Of a stretch of DNA of 64,000 nucleotides, positions 61,879 through 64,000 are shown piece by piece. The first letter of the stretch is position 1. Each line of letters starts with the position of its first letter. Origin of the DNA: UBA1941 sp046329555 (GTDB lineage Bacteria > Bacteroidota > Bacteroidia > Chitinophagales > LD1); assembly GCA_046329555.1 (NCBI GenBank), contig JAXLUK010000002.1:620001-684000 (forward strand), written 5' to 3'. The notes below the pieces were generated by a model. It was not told where the DNA came from. It made no database searches and saw nothing but the letters and a program-made list of their open reading frames with translations. The translations under genes were made by a program, and so were the position numbers.

Positions 61879-62946
61879 TTAGTCTTCGCGCTCGTTGTGC
61901 AAACGCACGCGCTCTACCGGATTGGCCGACATCTCAGCATAATCGGCCCGGTTGCGGTAAATATCCAATGCCGAAAAAATAGCCGACCGCAACGAACCAC
62001 AATCTGCTTTATCCTGACCGGCAATATCATAACCCGTGCCGTGGTCGGGCGAGGTTCTGATCACATTCAATCCGGCCGTATAATTCACGCCGCTGGAAAA
62101 CGCCAGCGTCTTAAACGGAATCAACCCTTGATCGTGATACATTGCCAACACCGCATCAAACTGGCGGTAATTGCCGGTGCCAAAAAAGCCATCCGCCGGA
62201 AACGGCCCCATAGCCATAATGCCTTTGTCGCGCGCCTTGGTTACTGCCGGCGCAATAATCTCTTTCTCTTCCTTGCCTAGCAAGCCGTTATCGCCGCTGT
62301 GCGGATTCAATCCCAATACCGCGATTTTTGGCCGCTCAATCAGAAAATCCTGGCGCAGCGTACGCGCCAGCAATTCCAGTTTTGAAATAATCAGCGGCAT
62401 ATCAATTTTCTGCGGCACTTCTTTCAGTGAAATATGATTGCTCACCAGGCCCACCCTGAAGTGATCATCTACCAACAACATCATGGCCTGCTCGCTGCCG
62501 GCCTTGGTGGCAATGTATTCGGTTTGTCCTTTAAAGCCGTTGTAATGTTCACTTACCGTTTGCTTATTGATGGGCGCGGTAACCAACACTTCAATATTTC
62601 CGGCCACCAAATCATCGGCAGCCTTATTCAAACACAACAGCGCTCGCTTGCCCGCATCGCTGGTGGCCTTGCCGGGCTCAATAGTAACTGCTTCTTCCCA
62701 ACAGTTCAGCACATTGGGAATCTTGTTGTGCAAGGCCGCGGTATCGGTCACTTCCTGCACTTGAAAATTAGGCACCTTGAGCAACTTGGTATAATAATGC
62801 AGCACCTGCTTGTTGCCGTAGATAACAAAGTCGGCCAACTTAAACAGGCGCTCATCTTCCAACACCCTGATGATCACTTCCGGACCAATGCCGTTGTAAT
62901 CACCCATTGAAATTCCTACACGAATTCGTTCACGCATCGCTTCCAT
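61879..62946 (-). CDS. pdxA: 4-hydroxythreonine-4-phosphate dehydrogenase
   Basis: 355 residues. VGISMGDYNGIGPEVI opens the family; VTAPINKQTV, NPHSGDNGLLG (metal His), MYHDQGLIPFK (metal His) and RTSPDHGTGYDIAG (metal and phosphate site) follow in order. It oxidises 4-hydroxythreonine 4-phosphate with NAD in the pyridoxal phosphate pathway. The start overlaps the stop of the aminopeptidase gene (TAATG), so the two are co-translated. Confidence 0.96.
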   Translation of the reverse strand: MEAMRERIRVGISMGDYNGIGPEVIIRVLEDERLFKLADFVIYGNKQVLHYYTKLLKVPNFQVQEVTDTAALHNKIPNVLNCWEEAVTIEPGKATSDAGKRALLCLNKAADDLVAGNIEVLVTAPINKQTVSEHYNGFKGQTEYIATKAGSEQAMMLLVDDHFRVGLVSNHISLKEVPQKIDMPLIISKLELLARTLRQDFLIERPKIAVLGLNPHSGDNGLLGKEEKEIIAPAVTKARDKGIMAMGPFPADGFFGTGNYRQFDAVLAMYHDQGLIPFKTLAFSSGVNYTAGLNVIRTSPDHGTGYDIAGQDKADCGSLRSAIFSALDIYRNRADYAEMSANPVERVRLHNERED

Positions 62947-64000
62947 TATAAACTGCTCAAAAATTCCAGCATCAGTCGAACACCGACGCCGGTGCCGTAC
63001 TTGCCGCGATAATTATCTTCTGCCATCAGGTAGGCCGGGCCGGCAATATCAAAGTGCATCCACGGGTAATCCGTGAAGTGCTGCAGGAATTTTCCTGCGG
63101 TGATGGCGCCGGCTTCGGCTCCGCCTACATTCTTGATATCGGCCACATCGCTCTTGATCATCGCGCCGTATTCATCCCACAACGGAAATTCTACCAGCGG
63201 CTCATTCACTTCAAAGCCGCATTGCTTCAGCTTGCCTTTAACCGCTTCTGAAGCGGTACCCATGCACACCGTAGCAAAACTGCCAATTGCGGCTTTCGCA
63301 GCGCCGGTAAGGGTTGCAAAATCGCATACTAATTCAGGTTTGTATTTGGAGGCATACGCCAGCGCATCGCCCAATATCATACGCCCTTCGGCATCAGTGT
63401 TCAACACTTCTACATTCATGCCGTTCATCATGGCTACCACATCGCCGGGTACATAGGCGTCTTCGCCGGGGCGGTTATCAGTAGCCGGAATCAGCCCAAC
63501 CACATGCACCGGTAATTTCATTTTCGCCAGCGAATAGAAGGTGCCGATTACAGTGGCTGCACCACTCATATCGCACTTCATCATATCCATGCTGTTGGGG
63601 GTTGGCTTCAGACTCAATCCGCCGGTATCATACACCACGCCCTTGCCTACCAGCACATACGGTTTTTTGTTGATGGCCTTGGCTGGTTTGTATTCCAGAA
63701 TGGTGAAGGTAGGCGGACGTTGAGAGCCGCGATTCACCGCCAGCAAGCCACCCATTTTCAGTTGTTCAATCTTCTTTTTATTGAACACCTGTACGCTGAA
63801 ACCCGCAGCCTTGCCCGCTTTCACGGCTTCTGCCGAAAGTTGTTCGGCGGTGAGGAACGACAGCGGCTCGTTAATCAAATCGCGCGACAGCACCACCCCT
63901 TCTACAGTCAATTTCACTTTGTCGATTTCCTGTTTCGACAAACCGGCGATATGCAATTTGGCCAGGGTGTTTTTGCGAACATCCTTCGTTTTATATTTTA
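62946..64000 (-). CDS. Leucyl aminopeptidase (M17), C-terminal part, truncated by the window edge
   Basis: At least 350 residues; the frame is open to base 64000, so the start lies outside. GKGVVYDTGGLSLKP (metal Lys and Asp), MKCDMSGAATVIG, IPATDNRPGEDAYVPGDVV and NTDAEGRMILGDALAYA (M17 signature with metal Asp and Glu) are present, with the C-terminal WMHFDIAGPAYL and GTGVGVRLMLEFL. It is a hexameric two-zinc peptidase of the cytoplasm that removes N-terminal Leu and similar residues. Upstream of and overlapping pdxA. Confidence 0.95.
   Translation of the reverse strand, partial: KYKTKDVRKNTLAKLHIAGLSKQEIDKVKLTVEGVVLSRDLINEPLSFLTAEQLSAEAVKAGKAAGFSVQVFNKKKIEQLKMGGLLAVNRGSQRPPTFTILEYKPAKAINKKPYVLVGKGVVYDTGGLSLKPTPNSMDMMKCDMSGAATVIGTFYSLAKMKLPVHVVGLIPATDNRPGEDAYVPGDVVAMMNGMNVEVLNTDAEGRMILGDALAYASKYKPELVCDFATLTGAAKAAIGSFATVCMGTASEAVKGKLKQCGFEVNEPLVEFPLWDEYGAMIKSDVADIKNVGGAEAGAITAGKFLQHFTDYPWMHFDIAGPAYLMAEDNYRGKYGTGVGVRLMLEFLSSL

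Overview
The window is chromosomal DNA from a Bacteroidota bacterium, most likely of the Chitinophagales/Sphingobacteriales type; the genus cannot be told from sequence alone. The evidence is at least six proteins carrying type IX secretion system (T9SS) C-terminal sorting domains, Bacteroidota-typical families (DUF2851, DUF4292, short Ppx/GppA, EnvC-like M23 proteins, DUF1295), promoter-like TATCTTTN/TACTTTTG boxes, and few Shine-Dalgarno sequences.

Layout. 1-6 kb: housekeeping genes (lipid-kinase fragment, Ppx/GppA, DUF2851, serS, a secreted retropepsin-like protein, DUF1295). 6-10.5 kb: a leftward surface-glycan cluster with three glycosyltransferases. 10.7-25 kb: a conserved orphan, a collagen-like S74 protein, a T9SS-tagged phosphodiesterase, EnvC and a DUF4292 lipoprotein, a large PKD adhesin, an Mpo1-like protein, a GT39-like membrane protein, a flavin amine oxidase and a subclass B1 metallo-beta-lactamase. 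25-31 kb: a helical-repeat protein divergent from a three-gene secreted operon. 31-33.5 kb: an SbtA-like permease and a sterol-desaturase-like protein. 33.5-36.3 kb: an IS110 element and the first repeat island. 36.3-48.4 kb: a 1,766-residue PKD protein, an orphan, repeat island 2, a second phosphodiesterase, a propeller protein and an EXPERA protein. 48.4-49.8 kb: repeat island 3. 49.8-58.2 kb: four tandem lipoprotein paralogues, three secreted proteins and a second copy of the helical-repeat protein, again divergent from secreted genes. 58.2-64 kb: YifB/ComM, repeat island 4, tRNA-Pro, pdxA and a leucyl aminopeptidase that runs off the window.

The most informative locus is the IS110 element at about 33611-34908. 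Its ends can be fixed by comparison with an uninterrupted copy of the same intergenic repeat at 48475-48643. The 279-nt noncoding leader folds into two stem-loops, and the first loop contains a 10-nt copy of the left target flank and a 5-nt complement of the right flank, as expected of a bridge RNA target-binding loop. The element sits inside a palindromic intergenic repeat, as IS621 does in E. coli REP sequences.

The second theme is four intergenic islands (about 34.9-36.3, 42.9-44.5, 48.4-49.7 and 59.8-61.7 kb) built from the same modules: GACCCC/GGGGTC-type hairpins, about 53-bp TCGTA...TACGA units, and a roughly 150-bp double-hairpin repeat. They include tandem arrays with periods of 213, 298, 355 and 415 bp. 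A separate MITE-like element occurs twice, each copy abutting a stop codon.
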